Part shown: one piece after another, positions 14,956 through 24,194 of the stretch
Layout of the letters: each line of letters begins with the position of its first letter
Numbering within the stretch: position 1 is the stretch's first letter
From: Phycisphaerales bacterium
GTDB taxonomy: Bacteria; Planctomycetota; Phycisphaerae; UBA1845; PWPN01
Assembly: GCA_012729595.1 (NCBI GenBank)
Contig: JAAYCU010000103.1
Coordinates: 1-40,985 of the forward strand
DNA: 40,985 nt
Reading direction: 5' to 3'
The notes under the pieces: model-generated
What the model saw: the letters and a program-made list of their open reading frames with translations, nothing else
The model's database searches: none
What the model was told of the DNA's origin: nothing
Made by a program: the position numbers and the translations under genes

Positions 14956-15477
14956 TTAAGATCGTTGCCTACGGTTGTGCTTACATATCGCGGGCTTGGG
15001 CGATGTATCGCCTGTCGTGTTCAAATTGGCCAGTACACGGTTTTCCGCCCGGCGCATGGCTCCTCGCCGGGCGGGCGTATCATCCCGGTACCCCCGCAAA
15101 TGGAGCACGCCGTGAATCACGTAACGCAACAGTTCCTCCGCGGCGTCTACGGATAGCCGCCGGGCCTGTTGACGGGCCGCGTCAACGGATACGACGACCT
15201 CGCCTTCGATCGGACTGTCCGAGGCGTCGTCGTCCCGCAAATCGAAGCTGAGAACATCGGTGGCCGACGGATCATTCAGATAATGATCGTGCAGTTCGGC
15301 CAAGGTGGCTTCATCCACCACGGCCACGCTCAGACTCCGCAAGGCATGCTTGTTCAAGGCCGCCCTGGCCGCTTCGACAATGCGGCGGGCGGGGACGCCG
15401 GGCAGCCTCCGGAGATAACGCACATCGATGCGCCCATTATCGGTTTTCGCGGGGAATGGTTTGTTGTTAGCGCTCAC
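14956..15477 (-). CDS. ybeY: Endoribonuclease YbeY (16S rRNA maturation factor), with a changed metal ligand
   Basis: 173 residues starting at a GTG (15477-15475) that overlaps the TGA of the upstream HD-phosphohydrolase gene in a GTGA junction; this is preferred to a start deep inside that gene. The conserved core is LNDPSATDVLSFDL, then EGEVVVSVDAA, then the zinc motif HGVLHLRGYRDD (about 122-133). E. coli YbeY has three histidines spaced H-x3-H-x5-H; here the third is Asp132, with His122 and His126 kept. YbeY trims 16S rRNA 3' ends and takes part in 70S quality control. The neighbouring order phoH, HD-phosphohydrolase, ybeY supports the call. The tail after residue 150 (NTTGDTSPKPAICKHNRRQRS) is basic and probably disordered. 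Confidence 0.88.
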   Translation of the reverse strand: MSANNKPFPAKTDNGRIDVRYLRRLPGVPARRIVEAARAALNKHALRSLSVAVVDEATLAELHDHYLNDPSATDVLSFDLRDDDASDSPIEGEVVVSVDAARQQARRLSVDAAEELLRYVIHGVLHLRGYRDDTPARRGAMRRAENRVLANLNTTGDTSPKPAICKHNRRQRS

Positions 15478-17927
15478 GATTGCGGGGCAACCTCCTGCGC
15501 CGCTTGGCCCGCGGCCGACGGCCGGACAGTATCGGCGTCCTCCGTCGTCGGTGCGGGGTCCAGAGCTTTCTCCTTGTCCGCGCCTTTCTTCGGGTACTTG
15601 ATACGGCCGTGGTGGACAGCGCAAAGACTTTTTACCAGGGATTGCTCGACCAGACTTAACTCCCGCATGGTAATGTCGCAGTCGTCAAACTGCCCGTCGG
15701 TCAAACGCTCCATCACTACCTGATGCACGGTGCTTTCTATACGTCCGGGGGTCGGCTCGTTAATCGCCCGGACCGCACCCTCGCAACCGTCGCAGATCAT
15801 CAGGATCGCCGCCTCCTTGGAGCCGGGCTTGGGCCCGGCGTAGCGAAATTCGCTCTCGGCTACCTCGCGGTCATGCTTGCCCTTGATCTTGCTGTTCCGG
15901 GCCGCCGCTTCACTGGCCAGGTAATGGAAATAGCGGACCACCGTCGTACCGTGATGTTCCAGGATGAACTGATGCAGGATGCGCGGCAGCCCGTATGCGC
16001 GGGCCAGCTCGACCCCGTCCTTCACGTGACCAACGATGACCAACAGGCTCATGGTCGGCGAGAGGCGGTCGTGCCGACTGATGCGGGCCTCCTGGTTTTC
16101 CACGAAATAGCCCGGCTTTTGAATTTTCCCGATGTCGTGATAGATCGCCCCGACGCGGGCCAGCAGACCACGGGCCCCTATGCTCTCGGCCGCCTCCTCC
16201 ACCATCTGGCTGAGAATCAGGGAGTGACTGTAGGTGCCGGGCGCTTCCTGGGCCAGGCGACGCAGCAAGGGCCGACTGGCGTCGCACCATTCCAGCAATG
16301 TCATGCTCGTGGCGATCCCGAAGATCTTTTCGAAAGTCGGTAGCAGCCCCTGCACCAGAAAGCCCGCTCCCAAGGCGGCCCCGCCGGCGGCCAGGCCGTG
16401 ACTCAAGACATATTTGGGGCTTTGACCGTCGATCAGGTTGATGCATACGCATACGATCATCGTGCCCAACGCGCTGACCGCGCCGACCGCGATGATTTTG
16501 CTGCGGGTGCGCACCTCGCGAAGTGAAAACACCGTAAGCCCCAGGGCGGTCATGTGCGTGATGAACAAGCCGAAAGTTCCTTGGCAGGCCACGGTTACCA
16601 TGGCCGCCAAAACCCCGCCGACTCCGAAGGCGAAACGCTGGTTATAGGCGATGGTCAGAAAAGCCGCGGCCATGACCACCAGGCCAACGGTCAACTCCGT
16701 AGGCCAGTTCAGCGGATAACGGAACAAGCGACTGAGAGCAATGGTAAGCAGCGCCAAACAAGCCAAGGCCAGCGTCCGAGCCGGTTTACGTAAAACGCGC
16801 GGCTGATACGAGACACTGTAGACGACCAGCCCAAGGGTCAATACAAAAAATACCACACCCCAGCCGATCTGCTGGAGCAGTTTTTCTCGACGCAGGTACG
16901 TATCGGTCTTCTGCAGGGCCAGATAGTGCTGGTTCTCCGCCAGGAGTAATTCTATATTCTGGTTGCCCAGCACGGTCTTCGGTTCGGCCCGGACCAGTAC
17001 GTCGCCCCATTGGAAACGATTGACGACCGGTTCCTGTCGCTGGGCGGCCAACTCCATTTCCTTGCGCGTCTGTCCCCCGTCATATTTCCAGAGCGGGGTA
17101 TAATGGGACTCGCCGGCCGTAGTCTTGGCCAAGGTTCGGCTAATAAGCGCACTGACCGGATCGGTCAGGGCGAGCGGAATATACGCTTCCCCGACCACCT
17201 GATTGGCGGCGTTAATTATGATCTGCTCGATCTTCGAATCCTTAACGGTCTGTAATTGGGTGGTAGCGACTTCTACGTCTGGCTGGCCCGGACGCCGCAA
17301 AATGGAATTCGGTGGTGTACGTTTGCGGGTCAGTTCGTCGATAACCTGATCGACGATACGCTGAGCCGCCAGATTGTCCGTTACACGAGCGATCATGCTC
17401 TCGAATTTCCGGGCACCCGCTTCGGCGTTGCCGTATTCCTCCAGCAGGGTTTTCATCGCCAGGGCGGGATCCTCGAATGACCAGTGCTTGGCTTCCGCCT
17501 TGGTCATGAACTCCTCTGCGTTGTCGTTGGCTTCCTTGGCCAGATTCAACAGATGGGTTAATTCCGCCCGGATCGTTTCCAGCGGTACCGGGTTCGGTTC
17601 ATAAATGTTCGGGGCGGCCTCGCGGGCCTCTTCGCGGCGTTTTTCAGTCTCATCACGGTTCTCGACCTGGAAATCAACTCGTGAGGTGATGTTCTGAGTG
17701 ATCCGCTGGCCAACCCGATACGGCATGGTTTCGTGGCCCAACAGAAACAACCCGAGACAGGATACGTAAAAACCGGTCCAGATCAGCAGCGCGTAGGGGC
17801 TTACCGATTGAGAAAGTCGCTGCCAGACGCGCCCTCGCTGCGCACTGCGTTGCCGCTTGGCTTCCTGCCGTCGGATGTCGGTCTTGATTTTCGTGCGTAC
17901 TTTCAAGGCTGCGATGGACCTCGTCAT
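15474..17927 (-). CDS. 7TM-HD family phosphohydrolase (PgpH-like, probable c-di-AMP phosphodiesterase)
   Basis: 817 residues. Order: cytoplasmic N-terminal leader, one membrane helix (about 45-65), a large extracytoplasmic 7TMR-HDED sensor domain (about 80-345), a cluster of membrane helices (about 350-540), then a cytoplasmic HD domain. Metal motifs are intact: the His of GTYSHSLILSQMVEEA, the HD pair in IYHDIGKIQKPGYFVENQ (about 597), HVKDG and ILEHHGTT. Well-studied members (Listeria PgpH) hydrolyse c-di-AMP; the specificity here is inferred. The C-terminus is a short acidic, Ala-rich tail. It sits between phoH and ybeY, the same order as phoH-yqfF-ybeY in Firmicutes, and overlaps ybeY by four bases. 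Confidence 0.9.
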   Translation of the reverse strand: MTRSIAALKVRTKIKTDIRRQEAKRQRSAQRGRVWQRLSQSVSPYALLIWTGFYVSCLGLFLLGHETMPYRVGQRITQNITSRVDFQVENRDETEKRREEAREAAPNIYEPNPVPLETIRAELTHLLNLAKEANDNAEEFMTKAEAKHWSFEDPALAMKTLLEEYGNAEAGARKFESMIARVTDNLAAQRIVDQVIDELTRKRTPPNSILRRPGQPDVEVATTQLQTVKDSKIEQIIINAANQVVGEAYIPLALTDPVSALISRTLAKTTAGESHYTPLWKYDGGQTRKEMELAAQRQEPVVNRFQWGDVLVRAEPKTVLGNQNIELLLAENQHYLALQKTDTYLRREKLLQQIGWGVVFFVLTLGLVVYSVSYQPRVLRKPARTLALACLALLTIALSRLFRYPLNWPTELTVGLVVMAAAFLTIAYNQRFAFGVGGVLAAMVTVACQGTFGLFITHMTALGLTVFSLREVRTRSKIIAVGAVSALGTMIVCVCINLIDGQSPKYVLSHGLAAGGAALGAGFLVQGLLPTFEKIFGIATSMTLLEWCDASRPLLRRLAQEAPGTYSHSLILSQMVEEAAESIGARGLLARVGAIYHDIGKIQKPGYFVENQEARISRHDRLSPTMSLLVIVGHVKDGVELARAYGLPRILHQFILEHHGTTVVRYFHYLASEAAARNSKIKGKHDREVAESEFRYAGPKPGSKEAAILMICDGCEGAVRAINEPTPGRIESTVHQVVMERLTDGQFDDCDITMRELSLVEQSLVKSLCAVHHGRIKYPKKGADKEKALDPAPTTEDADTVRPSAAGQAAQEVAPQS

Positions 17928-18017
17928 GGTCGTTTCGGCACGGGCACGCCGCGCCGGTCAGTTATTATCGTCCAACTCCGGCGGGCGCGCCAGTTGCCCG
18001 CCGTAAGTCTGATAAAA

Positions 18018-18959
18018 TCAACCCCTCCGGTCCGCATAGGCTCGCACAATTTCCTGTACCAGATGGTGTCGCACGATATCCTGCTTATCCAGCCGGATTG
18101 TGGCGATTCCGTGCAATCCCGCAAGTCGCCGAATCGCATCCACTACGCCGCTGTCCTCCGGCCGGGATAAGTCAACCTGGCTGTCGTCCCCGGTCACGAT
18201 CATTTTGCTGTGGTGCCCCAGCCGAGTCAAAAACATCATCATCTGCGAGCAGGTGCTGTTTTGGGCCTCGTCCAGGATAATCGCACTGTTGTTCAGAGTG
18301 CGCCCACGCATGAAGGCCAAAGGAGCGATTTCGATCACGTCGTTGGCGATGAACCGCTTGATCTGGTCAAAACCCATCATGTCATGCATGGCGTCGAGTA
18401 ACGGACGCAGATAGGGGTTGACCTTGGCCTGCATGTCGCCCGGAAGGTAACCCAATTTTTCACCAGCCTCCACCGCCGGCCGAACCAGAACGATTCGCTT
18501 GATTAGGTTCTGCTTGAGCATCGCGACGGCCATGGCAACCGCCAGGTAGGTTTTTCCCGTGCCCGCCGGTCCGACGCAGAAAACCAGATCGTGCGCTTGT
18601 ATGGCCTGTACATAGGCTTTTTGCCCGTCAGTACGCGGCCGCACGATAGTATGCCGGGCGTACACATCGATAAGGTCAGGGTCGTCAGGAGAGAGTTCTT
18701 CGGCCGGGTTGCTATGACCGACCGCTTGGGCAACCTGCTCGTCGGTCAGTTCCTTACCCGTGCGCATGAGTCGTTGCAGCTCTTCCAGTACGATGGCGGC
18801 GCGGCCGACCGCCTGCGCCGGGCCCTTGAGCTTAATCAGGGAATCACGCGAGCTTATCTGCACGCCCAAGGCGTCGCGGATGAGACGCAGATTCCGATCG
18901 GACGAGCCGAATAACTCGGCCCGCCGGACCGCTTGATCCAGGGTAATGCTTAGTTCCAA
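18018..18959 (-). CDS. phoH: PhoH-family ATPase
   Basis: 313 residues. An N-terminal KH-like or linker part (about 1-95) is followed by the P-loop NTPase domain: Walker A GPAGTGKT (130-137), KRIVLVRPAVEAGEKLGYLPGD (about 154-175, the typical PhoH signature), Walker B AIILDEAQN (about 226-234), MMMFLTRLGHHSKMIVTGDDSQVDL and IRLDKQDIVRHHLV. PhoH proteins bind ATP and are linked to RNA metabolism; neighbouring ybeY is consistent with that, but the exact role is unsettled. It is the first gene of the phoH, 7TM-HD, ybeY, corC-like run, 90 bases before the next gene. About 150 bases without features separate it from cdsA. Confidence 0.93.
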   Translation of the reverse strand: MELSITLDQAVRRAELFGSSDRNLRLIRDALGVQISSRDSLIKLKGPAQAVGRAAIVLEELQRLMRTGKELTDEQVAQAVGHSNPAEELSPDDPDLIDVYARHTIVRPRTDGQKAYVQAIQAHDLVFCVGPAGTGKTYLAVAMAVAMLKQNLIKRIVLVRPAVEAGEKLGYLPGDMQAKVNPYLRPLLDAMHDMMGFDQIKRFIANDVIEIAPLAFMRGRTLNNSAIILDEAQNSTCSQMMMFLTRLGHHSKMIVTGDDSQVDLSRPEDSGVVDAIRRLAGLHGIATIRLDKQDIVRHHLVQEIVRAYADRRG

Positions 18960-19111
18960 AGTGTCCGGGGTCTCCTGTATACGAAACCAAAGGCCCTGCC
19001 CGCGGGGTCGGAGCCCGCCGGTTTTGTTGCCTCGGATTCAGTCGTCAACCGTACCGGACTGGAGCCCCACTGTCCGACCATGCGCCGGACCGCTCCAACC
19101 CGCATTCAATT

Positions 19112-20083
19112 TTAGCCCAAATCACCAAGAATTGTTAGATACCCCCAGGCTATCGGGGCCGCCACCAGCGGAGAATCGAGCAGATCAAGCAAACCGCCGA
19201 ACGCCGGGATAATTCGTCCCGAATCCTTGCTGCCCACGTCCCGCTTGATGGCCGATTCAACCAAATCTCCAAAATGACCAAATACTGCCATAAGTGCCCC
19301 AAAAACAAAGGCTTGCGAGAGCTGCAGGGGGGGGGTGCCTAGCGGTAGGATGTCGGCGGCCAGATACGACCACAAGGCGATCAGCCCAGTAGAAACGCCT
19401 CCGGCAAAGACAATCGCTCCGATCCCCCCTTCGATTGTTTTGCCCGGGCTGAGCCAGGGTATTAATTTGTGTTTCCCGAACAGCCGACCGGTAAAATAGG
19501 CTCCGATATCCCCGGATTTAACACTGATAATGAAATATATTATCAGAGCAGAGCCGGCCATCCCCGGGTGCAGGCACCGTATCCGCACGGCAAACGAGCC
19601 CAATAGCCCCAGATAGATCATGATAAACAAGGTAATGGCAATGTTGGAGATGGCCCGTTCCGTGGTTTTTCGGGCGAGAATAACCAGACAGGCCCCCAAC
19701 AGGCCGCCGGTAAGCCAAAGGACTGACGGTGACAGATCGATGGAAAGTAGCGGCACCAGGCCATCGGCGGGGGCCATACGGTATTGCATTTCCAGCCATG
19801 GAACGATGGCCAGGCCGACGGCCACGAATGCCGACCAATGCACCGCAGGACGATAGCCGCCCAAGCGGCAGAGTCGCCCCAATTCGTACACCGCCGGGAT
19901 CAGCAGGCCCAGCATCAGCAAGGTCATCGGTAATCCGCGGAGCAGCATGCCCCTCGCGCACAGACTGTCGGTGCAGTACGAGGATAATCCCTGCATCTGT
20001 TCCGACCATTTCCCATCAATGACTACCACGCCGACCAACGCGGCAATCATCAGTGAGCCGAAAAGTATTCTTTGCCAGAACAT
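19112..20083 (-). CDS. cdsA: Phosphatidate cytidylyltransferase (CDP-diglyceride synthase)
   Basis: 323 residues, integral membrane enzyme making CDP-diacylglycerol from CTP and phosphatidate, the entry to phospholipid synthesis. The C-terminal signature is present: SVKSGDIGAYFTGRLFG, then KHKLIPWLSPGKTIEGG, the latter carrying the S-P-x-K-T-x-E-G core. Six to eight hydrophobic helices are visible, including MLLRGLPMTLLMLGLLIPAVY, ISNIAITLFIMIYLGLLGSFA and AAPIAWGYLTILG. Length is slightly above the E. coli protein (285). It starts 33 bases after the end of trpC on the same strand, so they may be co-transcribed, although the pathways are unrelated. Confidence 0.9.
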   Translation of the reverse strand: MFWQRILFGSLMIAALVGVVVIDGKWSEQMQGLSSYCTDSLCARGMLLRGLPMTLLMLGLLIPAVYELGRLCRLGGYRPAVHWSAFVAVGLAIVPWLEMQYRMAPADGLVPLLSIDLSPSVLWLTGGLLGACLVILARKTTERAISNIAITLFIMIYLGLLGSFAVRIRCLHPGMAGSALIIYFIISVKSGDIGAYFTGRLFGKHKLIPWLSPGKTIEGGIGAIVFAGGVSTGLIALWSYLAADILPLGTPPLQLSQAFVFGALMAVFGHFGDLVESAIKRDVGSKDSGRIIPAFGGLLDLLDSPLVAAPIAWGYLTILGDLG

Positions 20084-20116
20084 GCGTGCAGTTCCTTATA
20101 CAACCTATATTAACAT

Positions 20117-20926
20117 TCATGGCGACCCGAGCAGTTCGTCAATCTTCCCCCGGATATCCGGCGCCCGCATGAAGGTCTCCCCAATCAGTAGGGCCCGAGC
20201 GCCGCAGGTCACAAGCTGTTCCACGTCCGCGCGGGTCTTGATACCGCTTTCGGAAACCAGGATCGTAGCCGGCGGGGCCAGGTCCGCCAGTCGGCGCGTG
20301 GTATCCAGGTCAATCCGCTGGATTTTAAGGTTCCGGTTATTGATGCCCAGCAGACAGCGCGTATCCGGGTTAAAGGAGACGGTTTTCAGCACTTTATCCA
20401 GCGTCTGCTCCTCATGCACTTCGATCAGACTGGTCATGCCCAGCTCACCGGCCAGATCGCGCATCTCGCGCAGCAGGGGCGGGTCGAGCACTTCCCCGAT
20501 AAGCAGAATCGCATCCGCTCCGGCCGCCCGGGCTTCGTAAATCTGGTACGGGTCAATCATGAAATCCTTACGCAGGACGGGAAGATCGATTACCCGTTTG
20601 ACCTGCTCGATATACTCCAGCCGGCCGTCGAAATAGCTCTCGTCGGTCAGCACGCTCAGGGCCGAAGCGCCACTGTCGGCGTAAATACCGGCCAGCGTCA
20701 CCGGATCGAAATCCGCCCGGATCAGGCCCGCGGACGGCGATTTTTTCTTGATCTCGGCGATCAGATGTACCCCGCGCGCCGCCGGGCCGGCCAAAGCAGC
20801 AAAAAAATCCCGAGACGGTGGGGCATGTCGGGCGGCCGCCTTCATTTGGTCCAAGGGGCAAGAGGTCCGGGCCTGTTCGACCTCCCGTCGCTTGGTTTCC
20901 ACGATATTGTCCAATATAGTAGCCAC
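20117..20926 (-). CDS. trpC: Indole-3-glycerol phosphate synthase
   Basis: 269 residues, (beta/alpha)8 barrel enzyme of tryptophan biosynthesis converting CdRP to indole-3-glycerol phosphate. Family blocks: ILDNIVETKRREVEQAR at the start, HLIAEIKKKSPSAGLIRADFDP with the catalytic Lys, GASALSVLTDESYFDG, VLRKDFMIDPYQIYEARAAGADAILLI, SLIEVHEEQTLDKVL, LLGINNRNLKIQRIDL, TILVSESGIKTRADV and ALLIGETFMRA. It is complete and monofunctional (no PRAI fusion). No other trp gene lies in the window, so the pathway is dispersed in this genome, as is frequent in planctomycetes. Confidence 0.95.
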   Translation of the reverse strand: MATILDNIVETKRREVEQARTSCPLDQMKAAARHAPPSRDFFAALAGPAARGVHLIAEIKKKSPSAGLIRADFDPVTLAGIYADSGASALSVLTDESYFDGRLEYIEQVKRVIDLPVLRKDFMIDPYQIYEARAAGADAILLIGEVLDPPLLREMRDLAGELGMTSLIEVHEEQTLDKVLKTVSFNPDTRCLLGINNRNLKIQRIDLDTTRRLADLAPPATILVSESGIKTRADVEQLVTCGARALLIGETFMRAPDIRGKIDELLGSP

Positions 20927-21000
20927 GCCGAGGCTCCTTAGTCAGAAACGTGCATTCTATCGAAAGGCCCGGCCGTTATCGATAAGGATGATCGCGATTC

Positions 21001-21891
21001 ATGCGAATATCGACCAAGCAACTCCACATGCTTCTGGTGGGTCTCGATTACGCTCTGCTGGCCGCGGGGGGGATCGTACTGCTACTCTGGCTGGCGCTTT
21101 GGTGGCGCGCTGGTCGGCGCGATCCCCTGAGGGGTTCACCATTGCGTCCTCAGCGATTAGGGCCGCTCTCGGTGTGGGTCTGTCTGCTGGCCTATCCATT
21201 GGGCGCCTCTGTCTGGACCGGTATGGTGGACTGGACCGCCGGCGATCACTTTTCCGAGGAACAGATCAACCTGTGGCGAAGCCTGATGGCCGGCAACTTG
21301 ACCTTGCTGTTTATGACTCTGATTTGCCTGGCAGTGGCCCGCGGGGCTTTCATCGGGGGCCTGCGCGGGTTCGGATTGCGGTTGCCAAGAGCGCGTTTCG
21401 GGTGGGCTTATGTGCCGGGAGGCTGGCTGATATCTATTCTTGTAACCCAACTGCTCCTGATGGCTTGTGTCCACCTGCTGGACAAATTGGGATACCAGAT
21501 GCCGGAACACAATGTGTTCCTGGCGTTGCATGACCCGACCATGCCGGCCTGGGTCCATCGGCTGGCGATCGGCGGGGCTCTTATGCTGGCCCCGGTCGGT
21601 GAGGAGCTGTTTTTCCGGGGGGTGATTCAATCGGGCCTGCGGCGAATGGTGTGGCCACGCTACGGTTCATGGCGGCATCGCTGGTTTGCCATCGTGTTGA
21701 CAGGGTTCCTTTTTGGCCTGGCGCATTACAACAATATACGGGATGTACTGCCCCTCGCGGCTTTCGGGATTATTCTCGGATACCTATACGAGCGTACCGG
21801 ATCGCTTTATGTGCCTATCCTCGTCCACGTGCTCTTTAATGCCAAACCGCTCCTTTGGTTCGCCATCATGAAATATGGCCAAGCATTATGA
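21001..21891 (+). CDS. CPBP-family intramembrane metalloprotease (CAAX protease-related)
   Basis: 296 residues with about seven membrane helices. The Abi/CPBP motifs are complete: motif 1 APVGEELFFRGVIQ gives EExxxR (Glu201, Glu202, Arg206), motif 2 is FGLAHYNN with His242, and motif 3 is LVHVLFNAKP with His276 and Asn280. These residues form the glutamate/histidine active site of intramembrane proteases related to Rce1. Bacterial members process membrane peptides, give immunity to bacteriocins or have no known substrate; nothing nearby indicates one. It is divergent from trpC with 74 bases between, and has a weak ribosome binding site. Confidence 0.88.
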   Translation: MRISTKQLHMLLVGLDYALLAAGGIVLLLWLALWWRAGRRDPLRGSPLRPQRLGPLSVWVCLLAYPLGASVWTGMVDWTAGDHFSEEQINLWRSLMAGNLTLLFMTLICLAVARGAFIGGLRGFGLRLPRARFGWAYVPGGWLISILVTQLLLMACVHLLDKLGYQMPEHNVFLALHDPTMPAWVHRLAIGGALMLAPVGEELFFRGVIQSGLRRMVWPRYGSWRHRWFAIVLTGFLFGLAHYNNIRDVLPLAAFGIILGYLYERTGSLYVPILVHVLFNAKPLLWFAIMKYGQAL

Positions 21892-21921
21892 GACGTTACG
21901 CCTATGCCGAGAGTGTATAAG

Positions 21922-22314
21922 TCAGCGTATCAGCCACCAGATCAACAAGAGGTTGATAAAAATCGCTGATATAAGGGCCACGGCCAGACGCACGGAGATG
22001 GACCAGGACTCCGGCCGGCTGAGACTGTCCAGCGACGCATCGCTGTCAAAACGGATCGGCTCGATCTGATCGGCATGGTATTGGGCTTCCGCAATCAGCA
22101 GAGTGGCCTCGAATTCGTCAATCTCCAGCCGTTCCGCGTATTTCAGAAGCTGAGTTCGACGCGAATAACGCAGGATGCCGGCTTCCAGTTCGCCGGCTAC
22201 CATGCCGCGAAAAATCCGGCGTTTTTCCTCGTGGGTAAACGGTATTAACCGCCGGCGATCGACCGGCGGCGCATTTTCGATAGACACAGGGGTCGGCTTA
22301 TACATTCTTTCCAC
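21922..22314 (-). CDS. Small tail-anchored membrane protein, unknown function
   Basis: 130 residues. The first 100 or so are charged and helical (THEEKRRIFRGMVAGELEAGILRYSRRTQLLKYAERLEIDEFEATLLIAEAQ in outline), and a single hydrophobic helix lies at the C-terminus (about 108-128, LAVALISAIFINLLLIWWLI). This is a tail-anchor topology with the bulk in the cytoplasm. I recognise no domain. It lies downstream of the ABC-2 exporter operon on the same strand, 137 bases after the permease stop, with a hairpin in that gap, so it may be transcribed separately. Convergent to the CPBP protease gene. Confidence 0.6.
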   Translation of the reverse strand: MERMYKPTPVSIENAPPVDRRRLIPFTHEEKRRIFRGMVAGELEAGILRYSRRTQLLKYAERLEIDEFEATLLIAEAQYHADQIEPIRFDSDASLDSLSRPESWSISVRLAVALISAIFINLLLIWWLIR

Positions 22315-22342
22315 CTCACCCTATTCTACCTCTTCGGTTTCC

Positions 22343-22370
22343 CATTCTCTATCGTAAAAAACAGAGAATG
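22343..22370. other. Hairpin after the ABC permease gene
   Basis: CATTCTCT (22343-22350) and AGAGAATG (22363-22370) form a perfect 8-base stem with a 12-base, A-rich loop. It lies in the 137-base gap downstream of the permease (minus strand). No T-run follows on either strand, so a classical intrinsic terminator is not shown; a processing or attenuating structure is possible. Confidence 0.4.
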
Positions 22371-22451
22371 ACGAAAAAACCAGGGATATCCGAGTGTCCG
22401 ACAGCATAGGCGGTTTGAAGGGTATGATTATCGGATAGCGCCGTCGGGTAA

Positions 22452-24194
22452 TCAGCATTGCAATCTTCGGAAGTGCCTGATCCCCGCCGTCAGGGCTAGT
22501 ACGCTAACGATTACATTGAGCAGGACCACTCCGGCAACCCCCCACATCATCGCCTGGGTCACCGTAGCGCCGTCGCCAATTTGGGCTACCCGCAGGCTCA
22601 TGAAGGCGACGACGACCAGGGAAATGACGACCAGGACGACCGAGCACATCAGGCTGACCGTTCCGCTGAACCCTCCGGCTATCCGGGCCGGGTTGCGCTC
22701 GTGGAAGACCGGCATCCGGGCCCCCATGCCGATACTCACTCCGCACAGTCCGATACAAATAGCTATCACGCAGATCAGGTGGGCGGCCGCCAGCGAAAAG
22801 GGCAATTGCAGCCGATAGATGGAAACACTGATGACGGTAACGCCGGCCAGGAGTGTAATAGTCAGGGCGTAAAGAAATTTGGCCATGATGATGCGGCCAC
22901 GGGGCAGGGGTAGCAAACCCAGCAACCAGAGTTGCTGGCTTTCCAGCGAGACCAGGGGAAACACGAACCGGCTGGTAAAGGTGGCCAGGATCAGGCTGAC
23001 CGCGGTCAGGTTGAGGAAGGCCACCAGAACCTGCAATCCCGGATGCAACAGGTCCGTCCATAGCCGCTGTACGTTGCTGACATACAAGGCCAGCAGGCCG
23101 AACAAAATCGCCATCTGCGTCCATTGCAACGGATCGCGGAAAAAAGTTTTCAGGTCGTTGGTGGCCAGCATGCGTTGTCGATAGGGCAGATAGGCGAAGA
23201 GCAACTCCGCGATCCAGTTGATCACCCGCCCCGGCGGACCACTACGTCGCGTGCCCGAACATTGGGCCCGGGTAAAGGCCGAGGTGAACCAGCGGGCGAC
23301 GACGGACACCACCAGGAAACTGGCCAGCAGAGCATTGGCCAGGATTACCAGCAAATAAAACCCCGCAGCCCCGGCGCGGCCGCTGACGGCATGACTGATA
23401 CCTTTGGCCACCCAAGTGTGGGGCAGCATGGCATTCTGAACCAGAGAGGCTCGGTCATAGAAGTTCTTAAGCCATTCGCTGGAGGTGTTCGAGGGGTCCG
23501 CCAACCGCCAGCCCCACAAGCCGCTCACGAGCAGTAGCGCCAGAGTGGCCACCATCAGAACGCGCCGCGGAGTTTTTGGAAAAACCATGGTCACGGCCCA
23601 GGCCAGGAACATCCCCAAGGCCCCGGGAATTGGAATGAAACATAAAAACAGGCCTAGAAACATAGGATAAAAAGTCCAGTTCCCGCCAAGCTTGTTGGCG
23701 ATGGCCATCATCAGCGGCAAACCCAGCAGCACCAGAGACCAGCTCGACAGCAACAGGGTTTCCAGATATTTAACGATAATCATGTCCCGCGGGTGGAGCG
23801 GAGAAGCCAGCAGGTATGCGCTTTCCGGCCGGTGAAACAGGCTGCCATAGCTGATAATCGCGTTGGAGAACGCCAGCATCCCGGTCAGGGCCAGAAAGAA
23901 AAAAGTGAAAATCAGCGGGATGGCCACGATCCCTTCCAGAACGTTCTGTTGCACCTCCTCGAAAGTGAAGATGAGCAGGAAATACAAACCGCCCCAAATC
24001 AGCAGAAGCGTCGAAATGGTCCCGATCACATTCAGCGGGCGTCGGCGAAACAGCTCATGCAGATGGTTGCGAATCAGCGCATGTCGTAGATTCAGCAGAA
24101 GCAGTATGCCGTTGCCCGGTCCGGACGGCGGTGCGGCGCCGGACTGTTCGATAGGGATCCGCGGTCTCTCCGGATGGCTGGTAATGTTGCTCAT
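22452..24194 (-). CDS. ABC-2 type transporter permease
   Basis: 580 residues with about twelve hydrophobic segments, for example VIGTISTLLLIWGGLYFLLIF, GIVAIPLIFTFFFLALTGML, FLGLFLCFIPIPGALGMFLAWAV and VSLMCSVVLVVISLVVVAFMSL. The N-terminal 30 residues are Pro-rich and cytoplasmic. It overlaps the stop of the ATPase gene by four bases (ATGA), so the two are translationally coupled and surely form one transporter. The size resembles the large planctomycete ABC-2 permeases with two six-helix halves rather than the usual 250-350 residue type. The substrate is unknown; export is inferred from the ABC-2 type ATPase. Confidence 0.82.
   Translation of the reverse strand: MSNITSHPERPRIPIEQSGAAPPSGPGNGILLLLNLRHALIRNHLHELFRRRPLNVIGTISTLLLIWGGLYFLLIFTFEEVQQNVLEGIVAIPLIFTFFFLALTGMLAFSNAIISYGSLFHRPESAYLLASPLHPRDMIIVKYLETLLLSSWSLVLLGLPLMMAIANKLGGNWTFYPMFLGLFLCFIPIPGALGMFLAWAVTMVFPKTPRRVLMVATLALLLVSGLWGWRLADPSNTSSEWLKNFYDRASLVQNAMLPHTWVAKGISHAVSGRAGAAGFYLLVILANALLASFLVVSVVARWFTSAFTRAQCSGTRRSGPPGRVINWIAELLFAYLPYRQRMLATNDLKTFFRDPLQWTQMAILFGLLALYVSNVQRLWTDLLHPGLQVLVAFLNLTAVSLILATFTSRFVFPLVSLESQQLWLLGLLPLPRGRIIMAKFLYALTITLLAGVTVISVSIYRLQLPFSLAAAHLICVIAICIGLCGVSIGMGARMPVFHERNPARIAGGFSGTVSLMCSVVLVVISLVVVAFMSLRVAQIGDGATVTQAMMWGVAGVVLLNVIVSVLALTAGIRHFRRLQC

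Noticed and set aside
22343-22370. Intrinsic terminator after the ABC permease
   Set aside because: The stem is good but no T-run follows in the direction of transcription, so I list it only as a hairpin.
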